A stretch of 64,000 bases of DNA, taken from Holacanthus passer. Taxonomy: Eukaryota; Chordata; Actinopteri; Pomacanthidae. The notes under the pieces are model-generated. The model worked only from the letters and a program-made list of their open reading frames with translations. It was not told the origin of the DNA and did no database searches. A program made the position numbers and the translations under genes. Below are positions 12,081 through 24,960 of this stretch, piece after piece; position 1 is the stretch's first letter, and every line of letters begins with the position of its first letter. The stretch covers positions 6,696,001-6,760,000 of the forward strand of contig JAFREQ010000035.1 in assembly GCA_025331565.1 (NCBI GenBank), in the 5' to 3' direction.

Positions 12081-12499
12081 GGGGAGGAGTTAAATTCAAA
12101 GATGAATTCCCCTATTTGCTATTTCAATGACTGAGGCTGAGGTTTGGCAGAGAAGCTCATCTCAAGTCAAAGCCAGACTTCTTTGTACAGCGGCTACTTA
12201 TCAGTTTTATAGTGACAACTGGTGTCAAAGTTTTCTGCAGGGAGCCAAAGTACACTTTAACCCGGCAATTAAGGACAATTCCACGTCGGAGGTGTCTGAC
12301 TAAAACCTTGTGGCATGGATTTTTAGAAACGTATCCATCCACCCATTGACTTCATCCCTGAATCTCCAGCTCAGATCTGACCCCCCCAGACCCTCACACT
12401 GAGAGCTGAGACAGCTGCTGACCACTAAATCACCTGTAGATATACAAATGCTCCTCGTCTTGAAGGCTGAAGGTCCGTCCACAACTGAGGATTTCTATG

Positions 12500-13220
12500 C
12501 AGTGGTGGAATGTAAAGTGCATTTCCTGAAATACTGTATTTAGGTACAAACTTAAAGTAATTGTACTTTACTTGGGTATTTCCATTTTCTGCAACTTTAG
12601 ACTTCTACTCTACATCTTAAAGATACATATTGTGCTTTTTTACTCCACCAGATTTGTCTGACAGCTTTAGTTACTTATTCAGTTTACATTTTTTTGTTTC
12701 AATTTTGAATGTCATTTAATCAAGTGAAGGATTAAGCGTTGCTTAATGGGTTGAGAAAGTCCTCCTACTTCTTAAGTTACATAAGCTATTTTGGAACCTG
12801 GGTGGATTAGCTGGAAAATACATTGACACATAGCTGAAAACAGGACTGTGTTACATGGTTCTCAAATACAGGACACAACAAAAGTACCATAGTATTATGG
12901 AAAATGATACAATGCTGTAGATTAAACTACCCAACAGTATATGAAACAGTTAAAAGCAGCTCAACCTTAAACATCTAGACCAGCAAAATGCAACATAGAC
13001 AATAATGCAGCAGTAACATGAATCCAAAAACATCACATGATAGTAAAAGACTGACAGGGAACATTTTTCTGCAGAATAAGCACTTTTACTTTTGATACTT
13101 TAGATTTTATTCATAATACTTTTACCTAAGTAAGATTTCAAATGCAGGACTTTAGCTTGTAGTGGAGTATTTTCACAGTGTGGTATTAGTACTTTTACAT
13201 ATGTAAAGGATTTAAATACT
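12500..13220 (+). repeat. Dispersed fish repeat of the 'agtggtggaatgtaa' type, about 720 bp
   Basis: It opens with CAGTGGTGGAATGTAA and contains repeated ACTTGTACTTTTACTT-like motifs. It ends with a run of TACTTTTACATATGTAAAGG type, the inverted counterpart of its start. Internal phrases such as AGATTAAACTACCCAACAGT recur in copies I recall from percomorph genomes. No coding capacity is evident, so it is probably a non-autonomous DNA element. Related fragments lie at 26737-26815 (reversed) and 61306-61545. Confidence 0.7.
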
Positions 13221-14999
13221 AATACTAACCCTAACTCTCGTTTTACTGAATCAATCTGTTAAAATGAATTGGGCTGTGTCAGTGTGAGTACGTGTATCAA
13301 GCTCAGTCATACTTAGAAAAGTTTCAACATCTGCTAATAATAAATTAGTCAGACCTCTCTAATTGTGTAACTGTCATGAGACAACTCATGCAGTAGCAGT
13401 GACCTCTATACAAGAAGGAAAGGTAATAATGGAGCGCTGGATCAAACAATTTTGCAATGTGTGATGGAGGAAGTAAAAACACGCCTTAAGAGAATGTGGG
13501 AAGAAAATAGGTTTATTGAAGTTGTAGTGAATGACAAACAATGTGCAAATTGTTAGATATGACCTATTGGGGGTATGTAAACAGCCATTACACATTGATT
13601 TTACTATGCAGTAGTGGTAGTAGTAGTTGTAGCAGGGGTGTAAACAATTTTCTCTTATATATATATAAAACAAAGACGACAACAAAATTAACACAAGACA
13701 ACCCGTCAGGGATGTGTGTGTGAAACAGTGGTTATTAAAATCAATTCCATTTTAAGAACAGGTAATCTAATCAGCTGTAGGCCAATACAAACAATGTACT
13801 TTGTCCAAAAACTTGAAATAAAGTTATATTGAAATAAAGTTAAAATAATCTTTATACACTGATTCTGGCATAATAGCAAAAGAATTTCAAAATCACACAT
13901 TCATGACAAAGTATTAGAATGAGGGTTAAGAAAATATGCTTCACACCATCCCGAGACAAGTCTTCAGAGTCCACACCAGGCAAAAACCTTCCCTTTGTAC
14001 TGCTGCTGTCGAATTTGTTCATAGTTATTCATTCCACATCATACTATTAAGCATGTATTGTGGATTATGGGATTGTAGGAGTACGTGGTTCTAAAAGGTT
14101 CACTAAAGAGTCAGTCAACCCAAAATACTGAAAGAAATGTCTGAACAAAAAAAAAAAATTAAACATGATACTTACATATCAAAATGACCGGAGAACCTTC
14201 TTACTTGGAACAATCTGTTTTAGGCTATAGAAATAATATTCATCATATTAAGAATAAAATATTATACCAGCTGTCGCTTTGCACAGTTTGACTTTGTATG
14301 TGAAATATATTGAAATGTTGACGTTACAAAATTGTTAAAGAGGACATTTCTCTTGCATTAAAACAGCTGTATAAACTTTCTTCTTACAAATACCTCAATA
14401 ATTTCACCAGACCAATCTAAAAAGTGATTACTGACCAAATTTTAAAACACCTGCCGACACTATTCCTTCATCACTACAACGGTTCTGTAGCCATTCATCT
14501 TACGGATACACACACACACACACTCAGCAGCAATTTCATACAAAATTATGGGCTATGAACAAATAATACACACATAAGAATTTTTTTTCATTTAAATTCT
14601 TGGATGTTTGATGAGCCGACTCTCCAAACAAATTAGATTTGGTAGGAAATTTGAATTACTCAATTCATGTTGTTTCAATCTGAAATCTCATATTCAGAAG
14701 TTTAAAAAAAATTATACTCAATTTAAGATTTAATGTAAAAAAAGGGATTTCAGCATCATTACAACTGACTTGACAACAGACATTAACCCCAACCCTGTAA
14801 CAAACAACACAATGAAAGAAGATAGTCCTCTTCGCTGTGGTTCATAAAACCATTAGATTAAAAAAACAGATTAAAAGGTGAAAGTAGTGGAAAGTGTTAC
14901 TTGGACATTAATAGACAAAACTGCAGATCAATTGAATTCTGAAACGTTGAATTATACTGCACACATGGCAATCCTCCTCCTTTCACATCCTGTTTGGTG
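13221..14999 (-). other. scarb2 3' UTR and downstream intergenic DNA
   Basis: This stretch runs from the scarb2 stop toward leap2. On the minus strand, candidate polyadenylation signals are ATTAAA at 14729-14734 and AATAAA at 13512-13517. Which one is used cannot be told from sequence. A short CA microsatellite lies at 14507-14523. No other gene was recognised. Confidence 0.5.
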
Positions 15000-17900
15000 C
15001 TATGAGGACAGCAGTGGCTGTCGCTCAGCAGCAGTGCTCTGAAAAATAAAACCAAACACAAAAAGGTCACTTTAGGACAGTGTTGAAAAAAAGTCTATTA
15101 ATCGACATTTGTACATAAATATCTAATCTAGAAATGTATATAGACTGAACATTAACATTGGCTTGTTAATTTGCCACCGCAACATTGTCTCTGAAAAACA
15201 ATAAAAAACAGATAAACAGATTATCAATCTACAGAGTAAATATATAAAAGGGAAGAACAAGTCTGATAATTGATAGATCAATACAGTAGTTTAGTCAAGC
15301 AGAAATTGCAGATATCATCCAAGTTTCTCAAATGTGATGATTTTCTGTTTGTCTGTTTTATCTGATTTAACATTGAATGTCTTTGGGGTTTTGGACCTTG
15401 TTTTTTCACTTTTTTTGACATTTCATAGACTAATCAATTAAGCGATTCCAGGAAAACCCAATCAACAGACTCATCGCTAATGAAAATAATTGTTAGTTGC
15501 AGCTCTGATGACCACACAAACTCATTCATGTCTCACCTGTGGGACCTTCTGTCGACACATCAGGAACATGAATATTGCTCCCAGAAGGATTCCCAGGCCG
15601 ATCAGTATGAAGGGGATGTTCACCAAGACGTTCTCGGCGGTAACAATCTCCTGCAGCTTCAGGGCCGACGCGTCATCGATGACAACGCTCTGAGAAGATG
15701 GCAGGAGAGTGAGATTAGAGGTCGAGTTCAGCATAACATAAAAACACTGAACAAAGAAAACACTGTCAGAGGTAGATTATCTCTTACAGTAAACATGACA
15801 CTTAGTTTTCCATTAGTTCCATTAGCAAATGTAGTTCCTGAATTTAAAAAAACTTGAAATTCAGAGAGGAGAATTCCACCTGCATAAATTCATATAGATG
15901 GCTTTTAAAGTAACGTATTTCAATACTATGAATTCAGTGGTACAAAAATGTTCATAGTAAAGTACTCAGTAGTGATTACATTTCACAATTAAGTATTCAG
16001 TTGCTAATAAAATTCAAGATTGCTTCCATACAACTTCAGTGCTCTCATAAGAGAGTTAAGACTCTACTGGAAAACTGTTGTCTGACTAAATTTAAATGTA
16101 AATGTTAATAATTGTCACATCCCTTCAATGTGGGCCGACCAGTGTAATGTTTGAATGTTGGAATTCACCAATGAGATGTATTATTTCGAAATCATGTTAA
16201 AGGGTGTCTCTGATATTATGTATGACGCATAAGAAAAGTGTGACATACAGCTGGATGAACGAGGTCAGTGAACCTCTCTGCCCTTTGAATATGGTCTAAA
16301 TTTGGATTGGATTTGGATTTTTGATGGTGGTTTTTGATCTGTGTGCTAACCAGTGTTCAGTACAGGACTACATGAGAAAACATTGTGTGTGTTGTGTTTT
16401 TTCTACCTCATTGAGATAAACCACAGGGAAGACCACTGTCTTCACATTTCCTGTTTGACTGAAAGAAAAAATAAAATTACTCACAATATTTCACCTCCTA
16501 TCTTAATTCTGTATTTTGTTGGCCTTATTAGCACATGAACACTGCTGCGTTCTTTCAGATCCCAAGTAAATGCAGAACAATTGAGCCACAACTGTCCAAA
16601 AGTCCATTCATAATGATGATGGTGGCAGAATTGCCGTAAAGTTATCTTATGGGCAAGCCTTCCTAAACTTAGGTAGTCATACAGTTATTACAGCTTCAAT
16701 AAAGCAAATATGGTGACGGTGGGGTTTATAACAAAAAGGTGCAGTATCTCAGCTACAGAGACAGATGAATTGATCACCTGAAGGTTGGAATTTTCTCCAC
16801 GTGGACGTTGACCTGGAGCCGCTTCGCTGCTCGTAGGATGATTCCTGTTAGCTGCAAAACAGAATTAAACATTGTTAGGGAACACATGTTCTAAAAGCAA
16901 GTTAACGGCGTTGACCTGTGTGCTCAAGTTCACTCACACCTGTCACTCCTGATGTATGGACATTTATGCCTTTATATAGCATATTCAGCACCAATACCAC
17001 ATGTTGTAGGACACCATGTGACACCAGGACTCCTAACACTTTTCAGTAAATGTACTTTATGAGTCTGGTTGGTACAAATAATCTGAGAGTTAACACACCA
17101 ACTTACACATACTGTATGCACACTTGTGAATTTTCCAACAGAGATGCCTGAGATTCCTGCAAGCATTATTGTAGGCGGCCCAGATGAAAATCACAGCCCT
17201 GAAGCTGGCAGCGAAGGCAGTTCGCTCTACCCGTGAAGTTGTAAAAGACATCACAAGCAAGTATTTATGACATTGCAGGATGTCATCACAGGACTTTGAC
17301 CAATGTAAATAATCTCATGTAGTGGCACTGTGAAGATTACAGTTTACAGATAAAACAGCAGCTTGTTCACTGTTTACCTTAAATGTTGGTGTTAATCAGG
17401 TGTAAGTAACCAAGTATGACATGAAAGTGCATGTGTCACAGTTGCATGCTGGGTTAGGTGAACAGGCAAAGTGTCCACATATATTTTTAGATTTTACAAC
17501 TTTTCCTGAAATATTGCACCATGTTTGACATTCATGCATCACTATCCAGCTTCAATTTAATACATCCAAATTGTCTCAAAGGAGAACTCTAAAAATATCT
17601 TACAGCTGCTGCAACAAGAATAACAGGGTTAAATAAAGACCTAATGCAAAGCAAGCGTTGCATTGCTGCAGAGGAAAGAGGCCAATTGTAAGAATGACTC
17701 AAACAGAACGCTGTCTCCTAATTAGATGTGAACTTACTTAACTGTTTATGTCTTTGTAGGTCGTGTGCAGCAGTCAAATTAGTGTCATATTCAGGAGCAG
17801 AAAATAAGGGTTAATCACGATCACTATCAATTAGTAATTTATTAGCTCTTATTTTTACAACTGTTAGAAACAATCTTACGATAGGTGGACAATTGCAGAA

Positions 17901-20900
17901 TAACTATGCATGCATTATAACAGATGTCCAGTAACACATTGTGCTATTCGAAATGTTTTTTCAGTCTGCTTCCCCTTATCAGGAATTTACTACGGGTTCA
18001 GTCCGGTTATTACAGTACTACACATGATAAGAGCTGTTAGAGCTTATCTTTTGTGACAGCTCCGTTCCATGCACTTGTGCTTTAATTTTTAACCAGCTTA
18101 AATTTTAAAAAGCGCTGCCTCATCGTCAACCGCTGGCAAGCAGTCAGAATGCTGAGATAGCTCGCCACCTAATGGTAAACACGAATGTGACTGTCACAGT
18201 AAGTTTTCATGTCAGCTTTCTACATTGCAACTAATTTTTCTACATGGAAAAATGAATCATATTGGCAACATGGGGGTATAAAGTAACAGTGTGTATACGA
18301 ATTACATCTTTAAAGTCTCCCTCCACTCATAAATGTGTTTTGCTTATTGGACTTTTCAGTGAAGTAGTCTTCTGTCCAGCAGTTAAACTTTTGAAATAAA
18401 AAGTATTTGCATATTCATAGATTCTGGATTTTTCAATTAGGGAAAAGAAGCAGATGCAATTTAAAGAACTTTAAAATAGTTAATTTAACTTTTTTGAGGG
18501 AAAAACACAAAAATGATTATTCCAAGCAGAGTATTTTTACAATCCTGATTCCAATCCTGTTTTTCTTTACGCCTTACACAGCGTCCCAACTTTTTTTAAA
18601 ATCAGGGTGGTATGTGTCTTAAAACAAGTCTGGAGGGGATCCTTTAAGAATTAAAGTTGGAATTCCTACCGGATGGATATCAATCGCAGTCTGGTGCAGC
18701 TCCTTCTTCGGCTTCATGCCAAACACATCCTGAACAAATTTTTCATCTGCCTCATAGAAGTGTGGTGAGGACATTAAGATGGGAGCTCCTAAACACACAA
18801 AAGATTCAGTTAGAATAAGAAGATCTAAGACTGTATTTCACTTTCTGAGGAACGTTTAGTTTTTTCAGAAACGTTCTGTTTTTCCATGTAGGCCAGGTGC
18901 TTAATGTACTTCCCACCTTGTTTACATACACTGACATTCAGCACACCAGAGCCCAGGCAATTCCCCGCAGGGACACAGAAGCCTGCGTTGGCTGGGTTCA
19001 CGGTCAGATTGGCAAACACCTCGCTAGGGGGACTGAAGCGGTACCCAGGGATCCCCTTCACGGTCACATCCTCTTCATAGAGAGCATACAGAGACCTTGG
19101 AAACAGAGCCAGATGTTGGTTAATCTTTGCAGGCACGAATAAACGCTGTAAAGCTGAAAGTGCACAAAAGTGGGAATTTTTAACATGTGCTCTGTGGTAA
19201 GCTGATTTACAGAAAACCTGCACAGCACAAACAGGTTTTACCAGAACCTTTAAAAGGTTGTGCTGGTCTTTGACATGTTACTGCCTCATAAACCTCGGCT
19301 TGTTTGAAGCAGCACTAAATCGGTAGTAAGCCAACGGTGACCTCATTCAAGAAGCCAACACTGACCAGCAAGGCTAAATTGGTATTCCTAATCCAATATC
19401 CAGACATGAATAATGCCGAGTGAAAGACATTCTTAGGATGACTTGAGGGGACAGCCATTTCAGCTCAAGTCTGGCAGATAAGACAGGAAAGCTGTGCTCA
19501 GAAGAAACAAAATCAACGTCAAAATTCATTGCACTGTTTCCCATTCAAGCTACCCCCAAAGCAAAATTCAAACCTTCTGACATTTTGGGAGAAACTAAAA
19601 ACAAAGCCCACATTAGATTAAAGGGACTGTTCCTTTTCAGCTACTGTGGCATTTTCAATGTCTGTCTGTTCTCTTCAGATGCTCAATGAAAAAAGAGAGA
19701 ATGAAAACTCCTCCTTGGGTTGAATGTGATGACTGAGTGGACTCAATTCTTGTGCCTTTAAAAAGCCCACCGATACTATCGTACTCTATGTAAGAACATA
19801 TATACTGTCGATAAACAACAATATCATTTGAGGACATATTTAGTCTTTCAGCATTGTGGTCCTTAGCCGTCCGTAAAACACTTTGCAGTCAACTCACCTG
19901 CACAGGTCAGAAGAGAACATGTAGAGCATCTCATTCTTTGTGATGACTGGATGGAAAGATGCTCCATTGGTTCCATTGATCATATTGCATTCATCTGATG
20001 TCCACCAATTCAGTGAGCTGCATGCATACACATGAAAAATAACATTATTGTTTCTGTTATTTATCGGTTAGTCATTTGTGCATTTAAAAATCCAGAAGTT
20101 GCTCATTTAGAAAGCCCAGCATCCAAGCATTTCATTGTGGTTTTTTTTGTCATCTTAATCTAAGGACTGCAGACCAATGTATTGGGCATAAAGTGTTCAT
20201 TAAATGTTGTAAATAGTGCAGGAGATCAAGACTGAAAATGTTTGTAGGTCAGAAAAAAGCTTGACTAAAGCTGCTTTTGCTGAACAGCAGTTCTTTGTGT
20301 GTTTAAGGAATAGTTTGACATTTTGTGCTAAGCTAAGAGACATGAAGGTGATACCAACCTTCTCATTCAAATCAAAGCAATTATATGAATTTCCCAAAAT
20401 GTCAAACTACTCCCTAAAGTGCAGTGTTAGCTTAGTGATACCTTATTGACAGACACAACAGAACAATTAGGTTTACTCTGGCTTTTGAATTGAATAGCTC
20501 TGATAAAAGACACAGGAATGGTGTCTGATCAACAGGATAAAACAAGCCTTGATTGTACTTGTACTGATACAATCACATGTTATCCAACTCTCACCCATTC
20601 AAATTGCATATAATCAATGATCCTCACTAACTGGATTTACAGAGCAAGTGATAATTCAGTCATTGTTTTTTCAGGAGGTGAGTGAAAACAATTACCTCTG
20701 ACCGTTCCATGTATCCACTCTAGCAAAGTCTTTGTAGTTTTGCTGGCCAGTGAAGAACACATATTCACCATCGTTGGAAGCGTTGCTCTGCAAGAAAAAT
20801 AGGAATATTTTCAACAAAGAGCTCTCACACAAGAAAGCTGAAAAAACACAAGGGGCACACATATATGTGGCATATATGCCTAAATGAGACCTTATAGAAG

Positions 20901-23900
20901 AGTCCGAAAACATCATCTAGCTCAGGTTGTAAAGTTTTCAGGGCTTTCAGCAGGCCGTCTTCATATCCCCACAGCAGCTCTCCCACTGTGCGCGTGGTGA
21001 ACAGGCCTTCATCCGTGGCCTTCATGTAGGAGGAGATCAGATTGGAAACGATAATCGAGTCCTTGAATCTCTTCATCACAGTCTACAGGAAGAAAGAAGT
21101 TGTTAAAGACTGCTTGTTGTGTAAAGCACTAAATTACATAACTTCCATAAAGAAGACTACATAAAAGAATGAATCATTTACTTAAGTAACATGTAAAAAA
21201 ATACAAGCGAACAAATGGTCAATCCCAGTTCTGCAATACATTATTTACTGCTATATTTTTCTAACAGTACATCTAATAAAGCCAAATATTAACACTGGAG
21301 AAAACAGAATGAGATTATTAGTTTAAAAGAACAAGATAATCTGCACTAAACTGCACAGTGTATGACTCAACTATTGCATTTCTGTGTCAAGTTAAGTTTG
21401 TTTGATTATTATCAGTAGAAGCTAGAAGAAACGTGTATCATATAAATGATAAACCTTAACAAATATAATAGCTTATGCATTTTCTGAGACAATCCTTTTA
21501 CTCTTTTGCTATCAAAATCATCGCATCGCCTTTTGAGGAGGTAAAACAACTTGTCTAAAACTCAGTGATTTACTGTATATTATGCATTAAATAGTTGTAA
21601 CCTGAGTGTATTGTTACTCCATAGAGTGAAGTACTTCTGATTCATTTCAAAACTAATGTTACTCCTTGTAATTACAAGGAAGACATATTAATCTATTGAT
21701 CTTTGACCTCTTGTCATAAAAATAACAAGCTCCTTAATTGTATGTTGCTGCCCAGTAAAATAAATAAATGAAGCTAGAAAATACTACTACTATGACATGA
21801 AACAACCTTATTTACTCATGGATTCCTGTGGCTCACCATAGCAGGGATGTTGACTGTCCTGATGAGGTCACTCTCTGGACCTCGGGACATGTTACGCTGG
21901 AATATGTAGGTCTTAGTGTTGACAGCTGTTACTTTAGTGCCATTATCCTGGAAGTTGACTTGCTCCATAGGCCGGTACTCTCTGTGTCGAAAAACAGAGC
22001 AACTGGGTTAAGGTTGAAGGAAGAAAAGTATTGCTAGTTCAGTATCACTGCACTGCAGCAAAACACTTAAACAGAAAAATAAATATTGTGTTCATGATGA
22101 TGTGATCTATCTTTTTAGATGCAGCATCAATCTCCATGAGTACTGTTTACAACACAAAACAAAAAATTACCTTAGAACCTCACAGTATATGAAAGTAGGA
22201 TAACAACAATTTCCCATCATATACAGTGCATGTACACATACCTCAAACTGCAGAGAAAAGGCCACTGTCAAATAATCATAAAAATCTGTATTGAAAATCA
22301 TATATTTGGTTTAAACATAGCACAAAGCAGAAAGAACAGGCTTCCTTTAAACTTATTTCACGTGACTTCCAAAAAAGGGAAAACACATCGTTGCAGTTGT
22401 TGAGCAACGGTGATTCACTCACTGACAAGCCACAAAAATGATACTCTTCTCCAAAAAGATGAATCTCAGCTGTTAAAAACAGCTAATTATTATTTGTGTA
22501 ACTTTATAATATATACAAATGTGAAAGATTAGGTCCATAAGTGAGTAATAATGGCTTTTCTGAACAACTCCACATGAAGTGCCTCAAACTGTTCCAGTTT
22601 AACAGATCAGAGATTCAGAGAAGAACATTAGTGACTGTTCAGCTTAAAAAAAAAAAAATCTTCACAGGGTTATTTCAAAAACTGTTATGCTACCATTATG
22701 TTAAAGAACTGCCTTGTGGCGCAGTATAGTGCTTGTTGGCAGAAAAAAAGGAAGGAAAAATATAAACATTTCAGTCATGCAATTCTTATTTCTCAGCAGG
22801 ACAAGCTGGCAGCAGTACAAAGCTACTGTGTCTGTCAGTGCTTAGGGTGGAGAGGCAAACAAGCTGCCTCAAGCAAACCAGAGACAGGACCACACCAATG
22901 TCCCTGCCTCTGTCTCTGTGAGCAATCGCTGTCATTTCTGACCAGCAATAATTTAGTAATGGCAGAACCACGTGGGTTTAAAAGCCTTTTAAAAAAATAT
23001 TAGATTTTGTCCTCTATTTACAGTAAGTACTTTGTGGTGCTGAGAAATCCAACAAGATGAACAAAAATGAGTGAAAGCCTGGACCAAAGTATTTTCAAAA
23101 TAAATGCACAATCAATGATATTTTGGACTATCAAGCTTGTCTGTCAAAGCTTTAGTGCTTTTATCAGCTCTGAGGTTTTCCAAACAAGATGCACTGTAAT
23201 CATCCTATTTATATAAGCCTAAATAATACTATGGTAAACTTTGTTGCAATATTTCCTTCAATAATACACCTTCAGTGAATAGCCATTAATCTTTCAAGAC
23301 AAGAATATCAAAACTTAAAAACTTCTAAACCAATTTATTTTAACAACTCTTCACAGATAATCTATAACCTTGTGGACATATTCAATGAAAACAGTTTGTA
23401 TTATTGTCTTTAATATATTGCTTGTGCATGTTGTGCTTTAATGTGCCCTGTGTATTTTTTGAGTCCCTTCTTTCCTCTTTGTGTTTCAGTAAACCTCATC
23501 ATGGGCTTTTTGGCACCTTTCTACCTTGAGGGCTGACAGTCTTGTTTCCATTGTATGAACTGTAAATGTGAAACTGCAGCACGTTTGACTAGCTTTGTAC
23601 TCATTCCAAAGATAGTAGTAGAGTTTGTTTCAGTTTGTTTTTATTCATGTGTGATGTTAATAGCTTAGAGAGAGGTATCTTAAATGCAATGGCTTTTACA
23701 TCCCCCTCCTTTAGATCTGTGTGTCTGTTTTTATGTAGTGTGAGATCTTCACTTCTGTTTGAAACAGTAGATAAATAGTGAAGTAAGAATAAAATCTTCC
23801 TCTTATTCCTCACTCACCTGTACGTATACGGCCCAATCTCCACCACAGCAGGCCTATCCCCATTCAGCACCTCAATCGGATTGGTCAGGTTAAAGAAGTA

Positions 23901-24790
23901 AAACTGCATGTAAATGGGGGCTGGTGGATTCTCCCAGGCCTCAAACGCCTCTGTACCATTTTTCAGTACTACTTCCTAAGGAGGACAAAGGGCAGTGGGT
24001 GACTTGTTCTCAGTAGTTGAGAAAAAATGTGTGACTTCATGAGAAGAGCCTGCTGCTGACTAAGCTGCCCTCACATCATATGATACTTATGCTGCATAAA
24101 ACCTGCTAAAAGTGGTGAAATCATTTGGATTAGCTGTCATGATATGCAATATATGTCACATTAAAGTCAAACACAAAGCAGGAATAGAATAAAATAACTG
24201 AAAACTATGTCAGATATGGAGCTGATTTGAAGATGTAAAACAAAATAAAGAGAATGTCATTTACATAGAAAATATAAATTGAGCCCCCCCCCACAAAAAA
24301 CAAAACAAAAACATGAGTTTAAGGGGGGTCAATTTAATCATTTAATAATAACTGAATAACTTAATTAAACACTCGTCTATAGCTGTTTTTTTGGGCAGCT
24401 GTCACAACATAACATCTAACTTTGGCAGTCGTTTGAAATTAGCATCCATTTCTAACTGTGCGTCACAAGTAAAACATTCAACTTCATAAGTCTGCTCAAG
24501 ACCTGAAGTTGTCCAGCAAACATCTCGATAATGAAACTCAGTGGTTGAGTCGAAACACTATCATGATGTTTAGTCAAATCAAGCTAGCTAACGTTAGCTG
24601 TCCCCAAAACAGCGACTATCGGGCGTTAACGCCTGTTATAAAACGTTAGCACGAATGAGATGCTTACCTTCGCAACCAGTGACTGCATAAAATGTGGAAA
24701 CACGTTAGACAAAACTAGAGCAATGCCCAGAATTAAAAGCAGAATAGAAAAAACCCCGGTGCTGTAGATGCAGCATGATTTCAGTAGCAT
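15000..24790 (-). CDS. scarb2: Lysosome membrane protein 2 (LIMP-2), CD36/scavenger receptor B family
   Basis: Twelve coding exons: 24790-24668, 23975-23818, 21981-21837, 21082-20891, 20787-20696, 20017-19898, 19095-18917, 18788-18670, 16851-16778, 16458-16407, 15689-15537, 15038-15000. Every junction keeps frame, giving 481 residues against 478 in human LIMP-2. The order is a short cytosolic N-terminus, TM1 (about 11-32), a large luminal CD36 domain, TM2 (about 441-463), and a short tail with the acidic-dileucine lysosomal signal ERQPLL (474-479). Family phrases include EVGPYTYR-like EIGPYTYR, ELLWGY, DECNMINGT, GNCLGSGVLNVS and LTGIILRAAKR. Nine N-glycosylation sequons are visible (N47, 70, 108, 125, 208, 251, 306, 330, 417). 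The protein carries beta-glucocerebrosidase to lysosomes and shuttles lipid. The histidines linked to enzyme binding in mammals are missing (see findings). Which fish scarb2 paralogue this is cannot be decided here. Confidence 0.95.
15310..15508. repeat. Partial 'ctgcaactaat' dispersed repeat in last scarb2 intron
   Basis: This is a degenerate copy of the repeat seen at 35190-35490 and 42316-42875. Shared landmarks are TTTCTCAAATGTGATGATTTT, a 'ttttggacctt' centre, GACATTTCATAGACTAATCAAT and the end AATAATTGTTAGTTGCAGCTCT. It ends about 30 bases from the scarb2 exon 11 boundary. Confidence 0.6.
16852..18669 (-). other. scarb2 intron 8, no gene; one remnant transposon end
   Basis: An AT-rich 1.8 kb intron. 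At about 18577-18590 the sequence ACACAGCGTCCCAAC matches the terminal inverted repeat of the element at 59006-59462. I did not see a partner end, so this is probably a remnant. Nothing else was recognised. Confidence 0.6.
21982..23817 (-). other. scarb2 intron 2, nothing recognised
   Basis: A 1.8 kb AT-rich intron bounded by GTGAGTG on the exon 2 side and a CACAG acceptor before exon 3. Open frames within it (for example around 22698-23003) have no family signature, and no repeat was identified. Confidence 0.65.
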
Positions 24791-24960
24791 GGTGACACAG
24801 CAGACTGACGGGAGCGTCTTTCACTGACATTAGCCTCTGTGTTTGTTTTGATGGTGAGGGAACTTGCTCGATGGAGCTAAGACTCACATCCGGAACGAAA
24901 GAACTCCCGACTACTACTTCCGCTTTCTTCGACAGACGACGGCTTCCTGGAGCAGGCAGC
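24791..24960 (-). promoter_or_regulatory. Probable scarb2 promoter with ETS-type sites
   Basis: Immediately upstream of the scarb2 ATG is a TATA-less, moderately CpG-containing stretch. It carries minus-strand CGGAAGT (24922-24916) and CCGGATGT (about 24893-24886), both ETS-family cores typical of housekeeping promoters. I looked for the lysosomal CLEAR/E-box palindrome GTCACGTGAC and did not see it here. Confidence 0.45.

Noticed and set aside
22698..23003. 101-codon open frame inside scarb2 intron 2
   Set aside because: No domain signature and no conserved splice context. It is most likely chance.
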